Of a stretch of DNA of 58,733 nucleotides, positions 40,843 through 49,225 are shown one piece after another. Within the stretch, counting starts at the first letter, position 1. Each line of letters opens with the position of its first letter. Location: the IMG/VR virus record IMGVR_UViG_3300028766_000008, positions 1 to 58,733 of that record; one strand, given 5' to 3'. A program made the position numbers and the translations under genes. Below the pieces are notes generated by a model. It was not told where the DNA came from, did not search any database, and saw only the letters and a program-made list of their open reading frames with translations. Source of the DNA: a virus.

Positions 40843-41045
40843 TAATCCAAGAAGATTGGCAAACAATGGATACAGCACCACGGGACGGCAAGCCTTTTCT
40901 TGTCTATGGAAAGGGACTTTATGCGATTTATAGGTGGGAACAAGAACTTGGACATTTTGAGAATGAAGGAGATTCATATCTTGATTGGCATAAAGCTAGA
41001 GGTTGGATGACTTTACCCAAAATGCCAGATAGAGGGGATTTATGA
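40839..41045 (+). CDS. DUF551-like small protein
   Basis: 68 residues. DWQTMDTAPRDGKPFLVYG and a Trp-rich end (ARGWMTLPKMPD) follow the DUF551-type pattern (W..MDTAPRDG..W.P). A diverged counterpart is at 51330-51527. Function unknown. Confidence 0.7.
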   Translation: MIIQEDWQTMDTAPRDGKPFLVYGKGLYAIYRWEQELGHFENEGDSYLDWHKARGWMTLPKMPDRGDL

Positions 41046-41398
41046 CCGCCTTTTCCTTCAAACCCATATTCGTGCCTAAAATCCTCGCTGGCGAAAAGCT
41101 ATCGACTATTCGTTCGACCAAGCGTTGCGAGGTTGGCGACACGATGCAGCTATACACGGGGTTGCGCACTAAGAAATGCCGTAAGCTCATGGACGCGCTT
41201 TGCATTGGTGTCGCGCCAATTATGATCCGTGAGCCTGACATATGGGCAATTATTGGCAAGATCGAAGGCAATATCCATCCAGCCAGTGTTTTACATATTC
41301 AAGAAGGTTTTAAGAACGCGCAAGATTTCTTGGAGTTCTTTCGCCACGAATACGGATTGCCCTATCGCGGCTGGATACATGCATGGTTGCCGAAATGA
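41042..41398 (+). CDS. ASCH-like RNA-binding domain protein
   Basis: 118 residues. FKPIFVPKILAGEKLSTIRSTKRCEVGDTMQLYTGLRTKKCRKL matches the ASCH/PUA-like pattern (K..F...I..G.K..TIR...GD...LY.G.R). The rest contains a conserved EGFKNAQDFLEFFRHEYGL. These domains may act on RNA; the specific role is unknown. Confidence 0.75.
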   Translation: MTAFSFKPIFVPKILAGEKLSTIRSTKRCEVGDTMQLYTGLRTKKCRKLMDALCIGVAPIMIREPDIWAIIGKIEGNIHPASVLHIQEGFKNAQDFLEFFRHEYGLPYRGWIHAWLPK

Positions 41399-41577
41399 GA
41401 GAAATTCACAAGCTAACTAACATTGATAACCCATATGAAGGTACTGAACCGCCTGATCTTTTAACACTTATGATTAAGTGCCAAGATTATGTCGTGCTAG
41501 GCATACCGTACAAGAAAAACAGAAGCGCACGATTGCAGAAGAAAATGCGAAAGATTGTTAGGGGAATGAATGAGTAA
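41395..41577 (+). CDS. Small basic early protein, 60 residues
   Basis: ATGA overlap supports the start at 41395. A mixed N-terminus (NPYEGTEPPDLLTLMIKC) and a Lys/Arg-rich C-terminus (KKNRSARLQKKMRKIVRGM). Unknown. Confidence 0.5.
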   Translation: MREIHKLTNIDNPYEGTEPPDLLTLMIKCQDYVVLGIPYKKNRSARLQKKMRKIVRGMNE

Positions 41578-41917
41578 CCACCCATCACGATCCCGCCGCA
41601 AACGGAACGCTTTAAGGTTTCGCCTATACGCAGCAGACGGGCGCATTCTTGGCGTATATTCGCGCCGGTATCTAGCCGAGCGTGAACAGGCTTTGCATAA
41701 TGGCTCGGTTTTGAAAGTGGAGGGCGGAAGTGGAGGGCGGGAAATGACTGACCACATGAGTCTCTTGCACTGGACACACGAACAACTTGACGCAGAACTA
41801 GAGCGTGATAATCCTAGCGAAGCCGTGATCGTCGCGTGCCGAATCGCCATTAAAAAGCTAGAGGACGGAGGACATGCAAAAACCTTCGCAGAAATGAGCC
41901 AGCCGAACGATGATTAA
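41570..41917 (+). CDS. Hypothetical early protein, 115 residues
   Basis: N-terminal basic beta-like part (SRRKRNALRFRLYAADGRILGVYSRRYLAEREQAL) then an acidic helical part (HMSLLHWTHEQLDAELERDNPSEAVIVACRIAIKKL). The two halves could be two fused small proteins; an internal ATG sits at the join. Unknown. Confidence 0.55.
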   Translation: MSNHPSRSRRKRNALRFRLYAADGRILGVYSRRYLAEREQALHNGSVLKVEGGSGGREMTDHMSLLHWTHEQLDAELERDNPSEAVIVACRIAIKKLEDGGHAKTFAEMSQPNDD

Positions 41918-42077
41918 CCCACATAAGCACTTCATTATCAAATGTGACCGTTGTTATACGGTTATTGCCCAGTGCAGATGCTTCGATAGTTACCGCACAT
42001 TGAAATGGGAAAGGTGCGAGAATTGCAAACAGCCTAGCTTGGCGCAAATGTGCATAGACCCACGCGAGTCGGAATGA
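41910..42077 (+). CDS. Cys-rich zinc-ribbon-like protein, 55 residues
   Basis: Contains CDRCYTVIAQCRC and CENCKQPSLAQMC: two CxxC-type knuckles. Its start overlaps the previous stop and its own stop overlaps the next ATG. Too short for the automatic list, but the Cys pairs support it. Confidence 0.55.
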   Translation: MINPHKHFIIKCDRCYTVIAQCRCFDSYRTLKWERCENCKQPSLAQMCIDPRESE

Positions 42078-42502
42078 TCGAACGGCGCAGCGGGAGAGAA
42101 CGACGAGCGTTTAAATCCCTGATCGTTAACCGCGCCAACTATAACTGGCATGGTGCTAACAATGTACGCAGGTCAGAGCGCCGCGCATACGTTGAACCTC
42201 CTATAACTTGCGTACTACCGCAGCCCGAACAACCGCCAATCCGCGAGTTTGCGCCACGCAAACAGATACGACAAACCATAACGCAGCTAATCCGCGACCA
42301 CTTGCCAGACTTTTGCTGGATGACCGCGCACGAAGTTCTAGCGGTTATTCAGCAGCTTGATGATACTGTACAATCGAAAAACGTACATATGGCACTCATG
42401 AAGCTTGCTCGAAAAGGTGAGATCGAGCTAAGACAGTGCCGCCAAAATATGAAGCGAAATGGCAAGCGCGTGGTTTTTGAATACAAGGCAATTTCCTCTT
42501 GA
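42074..42502 (+). CDS. Winged-helix-like DNA-binding protein
   Basis: 142 residues from the ATGA-coupled start. A basic N-terminus (ERRSGRERRAF) leads to MTAHEVLAVIQQLDDTVQSKNVHMALMKLARKGEIELRQCRQN, which has the helix-helix-helix-wing look of phage regulators (recognition helix VHMALMKLARKG). Possible early-gene regulator. Confidence 0.6.
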   Translation: MIERRSGRERRAFKSLIVNRANYNWHGANNVRRSERRAYVEPPITCVLPQPEQPPIREFAPRKQIRQTITQLIRDHLPDFCWMTAHEVLAVIQQLDDTVQSKNVHMALMKLARKGEIELRQCRQNMKRNGKRVVFEYKAISS

Positions 42503-42591
42503 CACAAATGGTTGACGGACAATCAGGTTATCACACTACCCAATGACGATAAAAACAAAAAATCATTCCGTATAAGAAATAAATAATGTTT

Positions 42592-42621
42592 TTGACCAAA
42601 GGAAAGAATTGGATATATATT
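42592..42621 (+). promoter_or_regulatory. Candidate promoter for regulator and replication genes
   Basis: TTGACC (42592-42597), spacer 18, TATATT (42616-42621); an overlapping TATATA gives spacer 16. It lies 33 bases before the HTH gene in the only 150-base gap of the early block. Confidence 0.55.
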
Positions 42622-42653
42622 GAGCGTAGAACCCCGCCAGTTGAAAGTTCCCC

Positions 42654-42833
42654 ATGTATATTCCGATTAGCGTTAGTGAAGCCGTTGAATTAGTCGCAAA
42701 ACGTGCCAAAAAGCTTAAAATATCGGTTTCTGTTCTCTGCACTCAGGCAGGTGTTTCGCCAGCTACTATCACACGCTGGAAAACCCGCAACAAATCTTAC
42801 AAAGTTTCGACATTCCTGCGCCTCATGAAATAG
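42654..42833 (+). CDS. Cro/CI-type helix-turn-helix regulator
   Basis: 59 residues. LKISVSVLCTQAGVSPATITRWKTRN (about 21-46) is a clear lambda-repressor-like HTH: S-x-L-C-x-x-A-G-V-S-x-x-T-I-T-R-W. No oligomerisation or cleavage domain. A Cro-like switch protein; its operator may be the TGCCTAAA sites, which is an untested guess. Confidence 0.75.
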   Translation: MYIPISVSEAVELVAKRAKKLKISVSVLCTQAGVSPATITRWKTRNKSYKVSTFLRLMK

Positions 42834-42842
42834 GGGCGAGGT

Positions 42843-44198
42843 ATGGCAAAAACATCCAGTGCTAGGACTATCGCGCTTAATGATATGAACAAACGGTTTG
42901 CCGTTGTTTGCATCGGCGGCCTTGTGCGGATTGCAGATTTTTCGCAGGATATTCCGCGTTATTTGTCGGTTAATGACTTCAAAACCCTACTGGACAACAT
43001 ATTCGTTGAAGAAGAAGCGCCGACCACAGAGGAAGAAGAATCAAAAAAGCCAAGCAGAAAGAAGATAGCTTCTTCATGGCTATCATGGAAACAGCGCAGA
43101 CAATATGAATCGGTGGATTTTGCGCCGAATATTGAGCTGGACAGCAGTTCATACAACCTATGGAGGGGCTTCAAATTTGAGCCAAAAGAGGGCGGGAAAT
43201 TTGATTTATTTCTCGATCACGTCAAGACAAATATATGCAGCGGGGAGGATTACCTTTATTCGTGGGTGCTAGACTGGCTTGCTGACATGTTCCAACGTCC
43301 AGAACGTAAAAACGGGGTTGCTCTTGTGCTAAGAAGTTCAGCAGAGGGCACGGGTAAGGGCCGATTCGCTACCACAGTATCAAACCTTATCAACCAAGCT
43401 AATTACGTCCACATCTTGCAATCACAACAGCTTGTGGGAAAATTCAACGCACAATTGCAATACAAACTTTTAGCCTTTGTTGACGAGGCTTTTTGGGGCG
43501 GCGATCAGCAAGCAAAGGGCGCTTTGTATGGCATGATAACTGAACCTTATTTGAACATCGAAGGGAAAAACAAGGACGCCGATTTTAAACGCAGCTATAT
43601 CCGCTTTATCATGGCCACTAATTCGACGTGGGCAGTACCAGCTAATGCCACAGCACGGCGATTTTGCGTTCTGGACGTAGCGGAAAACGCAATAAGAAAC
43701 CGCCCCTATTTCGCAGCAATCGAAAAGCAACTAACCGACGATAACAATGCCGGATATAAGGCTTTACTGAGTTTCTTTTTAAATAGAAAATATGACGAAA
43801 ATATTTTTTCGGATGTTCCTAAAACAAACGCTCTTTTAGATCAAAAACTCAACGGCATAGCAGACGAATTAAAATGGTGGCACGAGGTATTATTGACGCG
43901 CCGTATAGGGGCAGCAAATCCGTGGGACACAAATCCGCTTAACCCAACGATAGGATGTAATGAGTTCTTTGAAGCCTATATAAAATGGGGCGAACAGGCG
44001 AGAGTTAAGCACCCAAAAACTTCTATATGGCTGGCGAGGAATATCAACGAATACGCCGGACTTGAGAAAAACGAGCTTAGACTAACACGTAAACAGGAGT
44101 CTTCTAATGGATCGACCTACTATGCGTTGGATAGGATAGAATATTACCGCGCTGCCTTCGAGGAAAGACTGAATCAACCCATAGATTGGGAGGAATAA
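42843..44198 (+). CDS. SF3-type replicative helicase (DUF5906-like)
   Basis: 451 residues. Walker A-like SSAEGTGKGRFA around 163-174, Walker B LLAFVDEAFWGG around 207-218, a sensor segment FIMATNS near 258 and an arginine-bearing TARRFCVLDV. This is the helicase half of phage/viral primase-helicases; no primase motif precedes it. It would unwind phage DNA at replication. Confidence 0.85.
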   Translation: MAKTSSARTIALNDMNKRFAVVCIGGLVRIADFSQDIPRYLSVNDFKTLLDNIFVEEEAPTTEEEESKKPSRKKIASSWLSWKQRRQYESVDFAPNIELDSSSYNLWRGFKFEPKEGGKFDLFLDHVKTNICSGEDYLYSWVLDWLADMFQRPERKNGVALVLRSSAEGTGKGRFATTVSNLINQANYVHILQSQQLVGKFNAQLQYKLLAFVDEAFWGGDQQAKGALYGMITEPYLNIEGKNKDADFKRSYIRFIMATNSTWAVPANATARRFCVLDVAENAIRNRPYFAAIEKQLTDDNNAGYKALLSFFLNRKYDENIFSDVPKTNALLDQKLNGIADELKWWHEVLLTRRIGAANPWDTNPLNPTIGCNEFFEAYIKWGEQARVKHPKTSIWLARNINEYAGLEKNELRLTRKQESSNGSTYYALDRIEYYRAAFEERLNQPIDWEE

Positions 44199-44201
44199 AG
44201 C

Positions 44202-45209
44202 ATGTTGTGTGATGAACTTTACGAGAGCCATACTGGAAAAGTAGGGGCATATTTCAAATATGACAAGGAAGGAATTGGCTCCTTATGCAGGAAGTTCATA
44301 GAAGCTCATAAATTTGTTGTGAGCGACGATGCTTACGAAATGGCTCGACACATTAGAGAGCAGAAACCATCATCAATGCTAGAAAGTATGAATTTCGCAA
44401 GGCCACCGTTCCCCCTAACGTGGATTGAGTATAGTTCATCGGCAAAACGCGACAGTAATATAGATGATCTACGCACAGAGGCCGAAGCACCCAGAACAAA
44501 GAAAATAGGGTTTCTGGTAGAAGAAAAGAGCGAAAATGAATTGCTTATTTCGATGGGGTATTCTTTTAGAGATTCATCTTTGCCGCCGATTATGAGCATT
44601 CTTTCTTATGTTTACGACAAAAAGAAAGGGGCGGAAATGATGGAAGAACTTATTAACCTGGGATCTGGCATAAAGGTAGATCCAAGTACGTATATGAAAG
44701 CACAGGATGCAAAGATTTCCGAATGGGTAGAAACATTATCTTCGCACGAATTGGAAGCAGCGAAAAAAATTGGGGAAATGTTTGTACCTTTCCCATTCCC
44801 GCATTACATGAATACAATGTATGAAGGAGGAAAACTCGATCAAAAGATAATGGTTCAGTCTATGCAATCCGCAGCCGCAGATTGGATTGGAGAAACATTG
44901 TTTCCTCAATTGTTTTTTATCCTTATGAACTGTAAAAACGCAGTAGAAATCCAAGATCACGAAAATATTGAAGCTTTAAATAAGAAAAGAATCCGCAACG
45001 GAAAGCTGGCATTATTTGATCATAAAACTATTGTATTAACCAACAAGTTAAAGGCAGCAATTAGAGAGGACGGCGAAACAGACGAGCATGTAAGAATGCA
45101 CTGGCGAAGAGGGCACTTTAAAATTAGAAAAACTGGCGTGTATTGGTGGAGTCCGCACTTAGCCGGACGTAAAGAACTGGGAATGATCGAAAAGGATTAT
45201 GTATTATGA
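44202..45209 (+). CDS. Hypothetical protein linked to replication genes, 335 residues
   Basis: N-terminal half with ESMNFARPPFPLTWIEYSSS, a pattern I associate with phage proteins beside helicases, and C-terminal MHWRRGHFKIRKTGVYWWSPHLAGR. It follows the helicase by 3 bases. No enzyme motif. Confidence 0.6.
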   Translation: MLCDELYESHTGKVGAYFKYDKEGIGSLCRKFIEAHKFVVSDDAYEMARHIREQKPSSMLESMNFARPPFPLTWIEYSSSAKRDSNIDDLRTEAEAPRTKKIGFLVEEKSENELLISMGYSFRDSSLPPIMSILSYVYDKKKGAEMMEELINLGSGIKVDPSTYMKAQDAKISEWVETLSSHELEAAKKIGEMFVPFPFPHYMNTMYEGGKLDQKIMVQSMQSAAADWIGETLFPQLFFILMNCKNAVEIQDHENIEALNKKRIRNGKLALFDHKTIVLTNKLKAAIREDGETDEHVRMHWRRGHFKIRKTGVYWWSPHLAGRKELGMIEKDYVL

Positions 45210-45529
45210 AACCATCCGAAGCACTTCATGCTTTACAGCCATGTTCTTTAAAATTATGGCAAGAGCAGCGCATGAAAACAGAAACAAACCGCGTATCGTT
45301 GATGCTGGCCGACCCGAAGGAAATCGACCTGTACCTAGACGGAGCTTCAAATTACATGTTTGACGGAAGTTTCTGGGAACAGCAGCACCTGTATCACCTG
45401 TTCTGTTTCCTGTGCTGGAATAGGTCAAAACGCGAACCAGAGGGGCTATTAAAACGCCTTCTAGCTAATGGCCGCGCAATCATCGAACGGCGCATTAACG
45501 CCGACAATTCAGACAGGATGGGGTTCTAA
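45206..45529 (+). CDS. Hypothetical protein, 107 residues
   Basis: ATGA overlap upstream, one-base overlap downstream. SLKLWQEQRMKTETNRVSLMLADPKEIDLYLDGASNYMF; helical. Unknown, in the replication gene chain. Confidence 0.6.
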   Translation: MKPSEALHALQPCSLKLWQEQRMKTETNRVSLMLADPKEIDLYLDGASNYMFDGSFWEQQHLYHLFCFLCWNRSKREPEGLLKRLLANGRAIIERRINADNSDRMGF

Positions 45530-46101
45530 TGGCTAAAGGGAAGTTTACACGCAACAAACCCACACTCGCCGCGCTACAGGCACAAATGAGAAGCCAAGCT
45601 CCAAGCGGCTGGGGTAACAAGACTTCGGCCACTCCATTAGCCTTCATGGACAAGACACCGCGAGCGCCGCGCAAACCACGAGCTCCAGGACAAAAGAACG
45701 CGCACGAGGAAAACACCACACAGGCCGCTGTCGTGCACTACCTACATCAAATGTGCCCACAGGTAACGGTTTCCGCGTCAATGAACGGTGAAATAGGTTA
45801 TATTCGGCGGTTTATGAGTATGCAGCAATTTATGGGGTTAGTAGCTCGTTTCAAAGCCAAGGGAATGCTCAAAGGCGAACTCGATCTAATGCTTACGTGG
45901 CACCCTGCTCGAATAATCTTTATCGAACTTAAAAAGGAAAAAGGCGGTGTTGTTTCGGAAGCGCAAGAACTTGTGCATAAGGCGCGAGTCGATCAAGGCT
46001 TTAAAGTCTACGTGCTAGATAACGGAATCGATGGCCTCAAGGAAATCATATCCCTAGAGGCAATCCCGTGTCGAGAGCATCATTATTCGACCCCGTTCTA
46101 A
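45529..46101 (+). CDS. VRR-NUC nuclease
   Basis: 190 residues. A basic N-terminus, then E-N-T-T-Q (about 61-65), G-E-L-D-L (116-120), F-I-E-L-K-K (131-136) and S-x-x-Q (about 143-146): the PD-(D/E)XK core of VRR-NUC enzymes, which act as Holliday-junction or flap nucleases. The residues look intact. Likely role in resolving phage recombination or replication intermediates. Confidence 0.85.
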   Translation: MAKGKFTRNKPTLAALQAQMRSQAPSGWGNKTSATPLAFMDKTPRAPRKPRAPGQKNAHEENTTQAAVVHYLHQMCPQVTVSASMNGEIGYIRRFMSMQQFMGLVARFKAKGMLKGELDLMLTWHPARIIFIELKKEKGGVVSEAQELVHKARVDQGFKVYVLDNGIDGLKEIISLEAIPCREHHYSTPF

Positions 46102-46282
46102 CGCAACCACGTTGCCCGCATGTCCAAGTCCCCAGATACTCAGATTTCTTCAACCTATGCGCCAAAAGCAAATTCACGCCAGTTCCGAACGAGCCTTGTG
46201 CGCCGCATACGCATGGGTGGCTGAACCAGGTAGTGCCGCTTCGGTGCTTTCGGATGGAGGGGTTATTTCTTGAGATACTCAC
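46046..46282 (-). CDS. Possible Cys-containing small protein in a leftward two-gene unit
   Basis: 78 residues from a GTG overlapping the end of the ribbon-helix-helix gene. PCVCGAQGSFGTGVNL and LGTWTCGQRGC resemble the CxxCGA..FGFGV...WYC zinc knuckles of small phage/plasmid proteins. It overlaps the nuclease gene on the other strand by 56 bases. A rival open frame on the plus strand (GTG at 46068) looks less protein-like. Confidence 0.4.
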   Translation of the reverse strand: MSISRNNPSIRKHRSGTTWFSHPCVCGAQGSFGTGVNLLLAHRLKKSEYLGTWTCGQRGCVRTGSNNDALDTGLPLGI

Positions 46283-46406
46283 GGATTAGGCCACGAATAA
46301 TTTGGGAGACTTTCATGTCTTTTGACTTAGCATCGGCCTTCAAAGCCTTGTGCATATCGGATGGAATATCAACCGATAGTCCTGGTGTTTTTTTAATTCG
46401 TGACAT
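46263..46406 (-). CDS. Ribbon-helix-helix regulator transcribed against its neighbours
   Basis: 47 residues: PGLSVDIPSDMHKALKADAKSKDMKVSQIIRGLIREYL, a strand and two helices of the CopG/Arc type. It lies on the minus strand inside the rightward block, with overlapping back-to-back promoters upstream (46431-46470). Probable autoregulator of the recombination operon. Confidence 0.7.
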   Translation of the reverse strand: MSRIKKTPGLSVDIPSDMHKALKADAKSKDMKVSQIIRGLIREYLKK

Positions 46407-46430
46407 TTGTAATTTACCCCATTTATTTTA

Positions 46431-46470
46431 TTGACGCCCCATTAATAGCATTGTAGAGTGTTTTTGTCAA
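46431..46470. promoter_or_regulatory. Overlapping divergent promoters
   Basis: Rightward: TTGACG (46431-46436), 17 bases, TAGAGT (46454-46459). Leftward: TTGACA (46465-46470 complement), 17 bases, TATTAA (46442-46447 complement). They interpenetrate, so polymerase binding must be mutually exclusive. Confidence 0.6.
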
Positions 46471-46563
46471 AGAGAGAATCAACCTTCAATTAGGAGCCAC
46501 GACATGGCGCTATCGAGTTGAATGTGGCGGAAATAATTCTTTCAAAACAAGTGGAAAAGCCAA

Positions 46564-47508
46564 ATGCCAATAATTATTAATTACGAGAGTGAGCAAGAAT
46601 GGCTTTCCCACAAGGAAAAGGCTATTACTAGCAGCGAAGTAGCCGCTCTGTTTAACGAGTCTCCATACACCACAGAATATGAGCTATTCCATCGCAAGAA
46701 AGACGGAATCTCCATCAGCATGGAGGACAATGATCGGCTTCGTTGGGGACGTAGGCTCGAAATGCCGATAGCCCACGGGTTGGCTGAAGATTATGGTTGG
46801 GAAGTTAAGCCGCTTAAAGTTTTCATGCTGCACTCGACCTGTGCTCGCTATGGATCGAGCTTTGATTTTGAAATCAGGCGGGGAAACGAAAAGGGATTAT
46901 TCGAGTTAAAGAATGTCGATTATAAAGAGTACAAAGAAAAGTGGATATCTCTTGACGACGAAATAGAAGCGCCTGTTTCTATAGAACTGCAATTACAGAG
47001 CGAGTTAGAAGTCGCCAACAGTAATAACCCAGAGCCTTACACGTTCGGAATTATTGGCGCTTTAATTGGTGGGAACAAACCCGTCATTGTTGAGCGCACC
47101 GTGGATCGTGAAATCGGCAAGCTTATTTGCGACAAGGTTTCAACATTCTGGCGCATGGTTAATATCGGCATTGAACCAACTCCTGACTTTCAGCGCGATG
47201 GTGAGATCATAAAGAGGTTGTATTCAGATACATCAGGCGAAGCTATAGACCTTTCATCAAATAATAGATTTGCATCTTTGATTGGCGAATATGGTCATCA
47301 TCAATCAATAGAATCCGTAGCCAAGAAAGCTAAAGAAGCCGCCAAAGCTGAAATGACTACAATAATGGGAAATGCCAGTACAGCCCGTTGCGGAATTGAC
47401 TGGGTGACACGTAAAACCGTAAACCGAAAAGGCTATACAGTCGCAGGTCAAAGCTACGTAGACCAACGCATTAAACTAGGAAAAGGAGGACATGACCAAC
47501 AAAGGTAG
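46564..47508 (+). CDS. YqaJ-type viral exonuclease
   Basis: 314 residues. ITSSEVAALFNESPY (21-35), RWGRRLEMPIAHGL (60-73), SSFDFEI with Asp101, and GLFELKNVD with Glu114 and Lys116 form the lambda-exonuclease-like active site. It works with the RecT-like annealing protein encoded just downstream in single-strand annealing recombination. Confidence 0.88.
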   Translation: MPIIINYESEQEWLSHKEKAITSSEVAALFNESPYTTEYELFHRKKDGISISMEDNDRLRWGRRLEMPIAHGLAEDYGWEVKPLKVFMLHSTCARYGSSFDFEIRRGNEKGLFELKNVDYKEYKEKWISLDDEIEAPVSIELQLQSELEVANSNNPEPYTFGIIGALIGGNKPVIVERTVDREIGKLICDKVSTFWRMVNIGIEPTPDFQRDGEIIKRLYSDTSGEAIDLSSNNRFASLIGEYGHHQSIESVAKKAKEAAKAEMTTIMGNASTARCGIDWVTRKTVNRKGYTVAGQSYVDQRIKLGKGGHDQQR

Positions 47509-47683
47509 AAGGAAGAACGGAAAAGAAGAACTGATATTCTGTAAAAATGGACATGAATTGACTGGTGATAACGTAAGAATTGAAGTCACTGGTTTTAGAA
47601 GGTGCGTCAAGTGCAGAAGCGAGTACGGCTTAAAATATAGACAACACAAAAAGGATGAACAAAATGAACGAACCGCAAACTAA
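47492..47683 (+). CDS. Small zinc-ribbon protein, HNH-tail-like
   Basis: 63 residues. FCKNGHELTGDNVRIEVTGFRRCVKCRSEYG has the C-x-x-G-H...C-x-x-C knuckle that ends many phage HNH endonucleases, as in the HNH protein at 49705-50166. No HNH core is present: a stand-alone zinc ribbon or an HNH remnant. It overlaps both neighbours. Confidence 0.6.
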   Translation: MTNKGRRKNGKEELIFCKNGHELTGDNVRIEVTGFRRCVKCRSEYGLKYRQHKKDEQNERTAN

Positions 47684-48590
47684 GCAAATAACCGTCATAG
47701 ATGAAGTCAGGGCAAACATTCAAAAAATGAGTGGTCAATTCGCTATGGCATTACCGAGCCACATAAGCCCTGAAAAGTTCCAGCGCGTGGCCATTACGGC
47801 CATTCAGAACAGCCCAGACTTGCTTAATGCAGATCGTCGCAGCCTGTACGCTGCTTGCATGAAACTTGCTCAAGACGGGGTTATTCCCGATGGACGTGAA
47901 GCTGCACTCGTCACATTCAGTACCAAACAAAAAGACGGCACATGGATTAAGGCAGTCCAGCCGATGATTATGGTTGCAGGTATTTTGAAAAAGATACGCC
48001 AATCAGGAGAACTCGCAACGCTCCACGCTGCGGTTGTTTATAAGAACGACCAATTCCGTTACTGGGTGGACACTGAAGGCCAGCATATCACGCACGAGCC
48101 TATTTTATTCGGAGAACGCGGAGCCGCGATAGGCGTTTATGCAATGGCTAAGACAAAGGACGGAAGCGTGTTTGTGCAACCGCTTTCATTGGCCGATGTT
48201 GAGAAAATCCGCGCAGCTTCACGTTCCAAAGACTCAGGGCCGTGGACTTCATGGTGGGAGGAAATGGCTAAGAAGTCAGCTATTCGCCGTCTTGCTAAGT
48301 ACCTGCCACAATCAACAGACGTTGAACAAGCGTTGAAAGCAGACGAAGATTTGTTTATGCCGGACTTACCAGCGAAAGATCATGCTGAAAATCAAGCTTT
48401 GCTAGAACTGGCGCAAGAAGAAGATAAGCCAAAACGCAAGTCACGACTCGACAAGGTTAAGGAAGCAGCAACGCCTGTTGTGGAAGCGGAAGAAGCTATG
48501 CCGCCCATCCCCGACAACATGCGCCGTGGACGTGACGAACAACCACCAATGCCAGAACCAGGATTATTCGAGCCAGAAGATGTAATTTAG
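47664..48590 (+). CDS. RecT-family single-strand annealing protein
   Basis: 308 residues from ATG 47664 (AAGGA 7 bases before). SRSLYAACMKLAQDGVIPDGREAALVTF, QPMIMVAGILKKIRQSG and GPWTSWWEEMAKKSAIRRLAKYLP are the RecT signature blocks. The C-terminal 70 residues are acidic/Pro-rich. Partner of the exonuclease encoded upstream. Confidence 0.9.
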   Translation: MNEPQTKQITVIDEVRANIQKMSGQFAMALPSHISPEKFQRVAITAIQNSPDLLNADRRSLYAACMKLAQDGVIPDGREAALVTFSTKQKDGTWIKAVQPMIMVAGILKKIRQSGELATLHAAVVYKNDQFRYWVDTEGQHITHEPILFGERGAAIGVYAMAKTKDGSVFVQPLSLADVEKIRAASRSKDSGPWTSWWEEMAKKSAIRRLAKYLPQSTDVEQALKADEDLFMPDLPAKDHAENQALLELAQEEDKPKRKSRLDKVKEAATPVVEAEEAMPPIPDNMRRGRDEQPPMPEPGLFEPEDVI

Positions 48591-48666
48591 GAATCCTCGC
48601 GCCAAGGTAACGAGTAGAGCATGGCGCTGGCAGCACGGAATTAGACGGCAATTATTTGGAGGGAAG

Positions 48667-48876
48667 ATGAAACCCAGCACCGACCTTATTCTTTGGCAAA
48701 ATCTAGGCCAAAACTGCCATCATCTGACAAAATACATTTATGAACGATCTGTAAATAAAAAAACCGTTCCTAAATGGTACTATGAACATGAGATAGAGAA
48801 AAGATATGCGCGTAAAACCCTACAAGCCCCGCCTACCGCATCCGAACCCCAAAATAGGCGAATACTGGATTGTTGA
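48667..48876 (+). CDS. Small hypothetical protein, 69 residues
   Basis: Strong GGAGG site. LILWQNLGQNCHHLTKYIYERSVNKKTVPKWYYEHEIEKRY is a plausible helix. Its last 71 bases overlap the next gene in another frame and that tail is less protein-like. Unknown. Confidence 0.45.
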   Translation: MKPSTDLILWQNLGQNCHHLTKYIYERSVNKKTVPKWYYEHEIEKRYARKTLQAPPTASEPQNRRILDC

Positions 48877-48994
48877 ATATCACGGCAAACGCGAGGTTAT
48901 GAAGCTGGCCATGCGCACGAATCCGCAATGGTATCGCTGTGAACATCATGACGCTGTATTTGATGTAAAGCCAGTTAAACGGGTTAACATTTAG
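48806..48994 (+). CDS. Small hypothetical protein, 62 residues
   Basis: PRLPHPNPKIGEYWIVEYHGKREVMKLAMRTNPQWYRCEHHDAVFDV, compact and beta-rich, no family. No good site; probably coupled to the overlapping upstream gene. Confidence 0.5.
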   Translation: MRVKPYKPRLPHPNPKIGEYWIVEYHGKREVMKLAMRTNPQWYRCEHHDAVFDVKPVKRVNI

Positions 48995-49039
48995 TTAATT
49001 ATATATCCGCTGGCGAAACGAATTATTGCATTGACTATC

Positions 49040-49056
49040 GTTGTACACTGTGCAAC
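49040..49056. promoter_or_regulatory. Inverted repeat before the arc-like gene
   Basis: GTTGTACACTGTGCAAC: 8-base arms with a one-base centre and one mismatch. TTGACT lies just left (49031-49036), so the dyad would cover a promoter spacer. A natural operator for the RHH protein encoded 27 bases downstream. Confidence 0.5.
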
Positions 49057-49082
49057 AATCATAATCATAGAACGGAGCTAAC

Positions 49083-49223
49083 ATGAAGATCAAGAATATC
49101 CACATAGGTTTAAGAATACCGGCTGATATTCTGGCAACAATCCGCCAGAGCGCAAAGTCAAACACGCGCAGCCTATCAGCCGAAATAATCCACCGGCTCA
49201 AACAAACCATCAGGAGCAAATAG
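49083..49223 (+). CDS. Arc-like ribbon-helix-helix protein
   Basis: 46 residues: IGLRIPADILATIRQSAKSNTRSLSAEIIHRLKQTI, the classical Arc pattern (strand, then two helices with S-x-x-x-E-I). GGAGC site. Likely autoregulator through the inverted repeat at 49040. Confidence 0.75.
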   Translation: MKIKNIHIGLRIPADILATIRQSAKSNTRSLSAEIIHRLKQTIRSK

Positions 49224-49225
49224 CC

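Noticed and set aside
46068-46289. Plus-strand 73-codon frame from GTG
   Set aside because: Sequence is Pro/Cys-rich without structure; the opposite strand carries a better-supported ribbon-helix-helix gene and a Cys-knuckle frame.
46504-48644. Two tiny MAL... leader peptides (46504-46521 and 48621-48644)
   Set aside because: Both start ATGGCGCT and end within eight codons upstream of recombination genes, but the similarity is only eight bases and has no ribosome site.
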